The notes beneath the pieces were generated by a model. It did no database searches, had not been told where the DNA came from, and worked only from the letters and a program-made list of their open reading frames with translations. From NCBI GenBank assembly GCA_000507305.1, contig DF240097.1:1-64000 (forward strand): a DNA stretch of 64,000 nt, given 5' to 3'. The position numbers and the translations under genes are program-made. Of this stretch, positions 1-64,000 are shown one piece after another. This DNA is from Breviolum minutum Mf 1.05b.01 (Eukaryota > Sar > Dinophyceae > Suessiales > Symbiodiniaceae). Within the stretch, counting starts at the first letter, position 1. Each line of letters starts with the position of its first letter.

Positions 1-526
1 CCACCACCCAGGGGATAGTTGGATGATGTTGGATGTACCCTTACCAACGTACCCCTACAATGAAAATCCCCATATAAGCCCTTCATATCACGTGTGTATT
101 TCTTGGTTTTTTAATCCCCAAGAATCCTTAGAGAACACCAGCTAAATACCATGGGTACACTCTTAGGGAAACCACCCAATTGAGCAGTGAACAAAAATCC
201 CGGTTGTTTAGGGTAAGTAGGGGATGAAATCCTACCCAAATATATAGGGATTCTTTCATAAACCAAGAAATAAGGATCCCGTCATTAAACAACCAGGATT
301 CAATGTTTCAAGCAGTTTATCCCATATATTTACTAAGGTTTTTGTACATCCAAACGTTGGTTGGGATTTCGGGATTTCTGAACCATTCTTCCAGTACCTA
401 CCATGAGGTTTTCCACGTTTCCCTTAGGTGTCCGGGGGGTACCTTTTCCCACCCATCTCCCTTGGGGAACTCCCTTGGGGCAGCCCCCGAGGCAAAGACC
501 CCTTGGGACCACCACCACCACCCGAG
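1..526. other. Upstream intron (partial)
   Basis: No coding segment recognised. Contains a family F palindromic element near 176-302. The acceptor of the first recognised exon is the AG at 525-526. Confidence 0.5.
176..302 (+). repeat. Family F palindromic element, copy 1
   Basis: CCCGGTTGTTTAGGG ... ATAGGGATTCTTTCATAAAC ... AAGGATCCC ... TTAAACAACCAGGATT. Confidence 0.8.
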
Positions 527-63501
<62,975 letters not shown>

Positions 63502-64000
63502 GTCCTTTGGTGGCAACATTTTTTCGGGAACCATGAATCGAAGCTCATATAAAGATTAGAAGGCAGATGTTACCCGAGATTGCCATGGTTTCTTTGACAT
63601 AGAACTTGGTTCTAGAAGTTCTGGTTTATCCTAGGTGTTTGTGACAACACTGTGATGACCATACAAAGTTCGAAGATTATCTAATCAGTTTGGTCATGGG
63701 TTGAGGCCGGAATGGCTATTGTTGGAAGACCATGACATGCCGACCAAAGCTACTAGACAAAGTTTGTGGGTCCTAGCTTCCAAATAGATCCAAATACTCA
63801 AAAAGGACCTTAGCACCCGAGAAGCTCCTTTTGATGAGTTTTTCTTAACAGTAACGTGTCCCATAGGATCCATGTATGGTATATTTACCTACATTTTTGG
63901 TTGATTTTATGGTAAATGTAGGTAAGTATACCATACATGGATCCTATGGGTGTTGGGAAACAGCCAACCACCCCCAAGACAGTTTTGATGACTTTTTCTC
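63502..64000. other. Intron after exon 92 (partial)
   Basis: No coding support. Ends with a family H palindrome at 63866-63947. Confidence 0.6.
63866..63947. repeat. Family H element, copy 3
   Basis: ATAGGATCCATGTATGGTAT and ATACCATACATGGATCCTAT are perfect inverted ends, with TTTACCTACATTT and AAATGTAGGTAA inside. Confidence 0.92.

Overview
The window is one stretch of a nuclear protein-coding gene from a flagellated protist, almost certainly a dinoflagellate. From first coding block to last, all support on the + strand is for one enormous, finely split axonemal dynein heavy chain. I can place 92 exons (20 to 163 nt, mean about 72 nt, about 6.6 kb or 2,200 codons, roughly 10% of the window) separated by GN...AG introns. 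The gene is open at both ends: the N-terminal tail lies upstream, and stalk strand 2, AAA5, AAA6 and the C-terminus lie downstream. No convincing second gene was found on either strand.

Layout: 500-620, a filamin-like Ig segment of the tail; 2.4-18.6 kb, tail end and linker; 21.3-29.8 kb, entry to AAA1 and AAA1 itself (Walker [10 protein letters not shown], Walker B CFDEFNR); 30.6-35.6 kb, AAA2; 36.6-44.2 kb, AAA3 (Walker A GLAGCGKT, Walker B IYFVDDLNMP); 45.2-52.4 kb, AAA4 (GVGGSGRQSLSRL); 54.3-59.7 kb, base of the stalk and coiled-coil strand 1; 59.6-62.0 kb, microtubule-binding tip; 62.6-63.5 kb, start of coiled-coil strand 2. The product would be a force-generating heavy chain of the flagellar axoneme. 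The filamin segment and linker resemble outer-arm chains, but the class is inferred.

Why a dinoflagellate: reading-frame continuity forces a mixture of 5' splice sites (my count: 38 GT, 32 GC, 20 GA, two undecided), and all but six exons start with G directly after the acceptor AG. GT/GC/GA donors with AG|G acceptors are the known pattern of dinoflagellate nuclear genes.

The introns are packed with short palindromic elements of about 80-125 bp. At least ten families recur, two of them about 13 times each, and one element sits inside another. They look like non-autonomous inverted-repeat (MITE- or introner-like) elements. Introns also carry many long (GAT/ATC)n tracts, one containing a run of N, plus AT-rich palindromic stretches. 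No RNA gene, CRISPR array, promoter or terminator was recognised.
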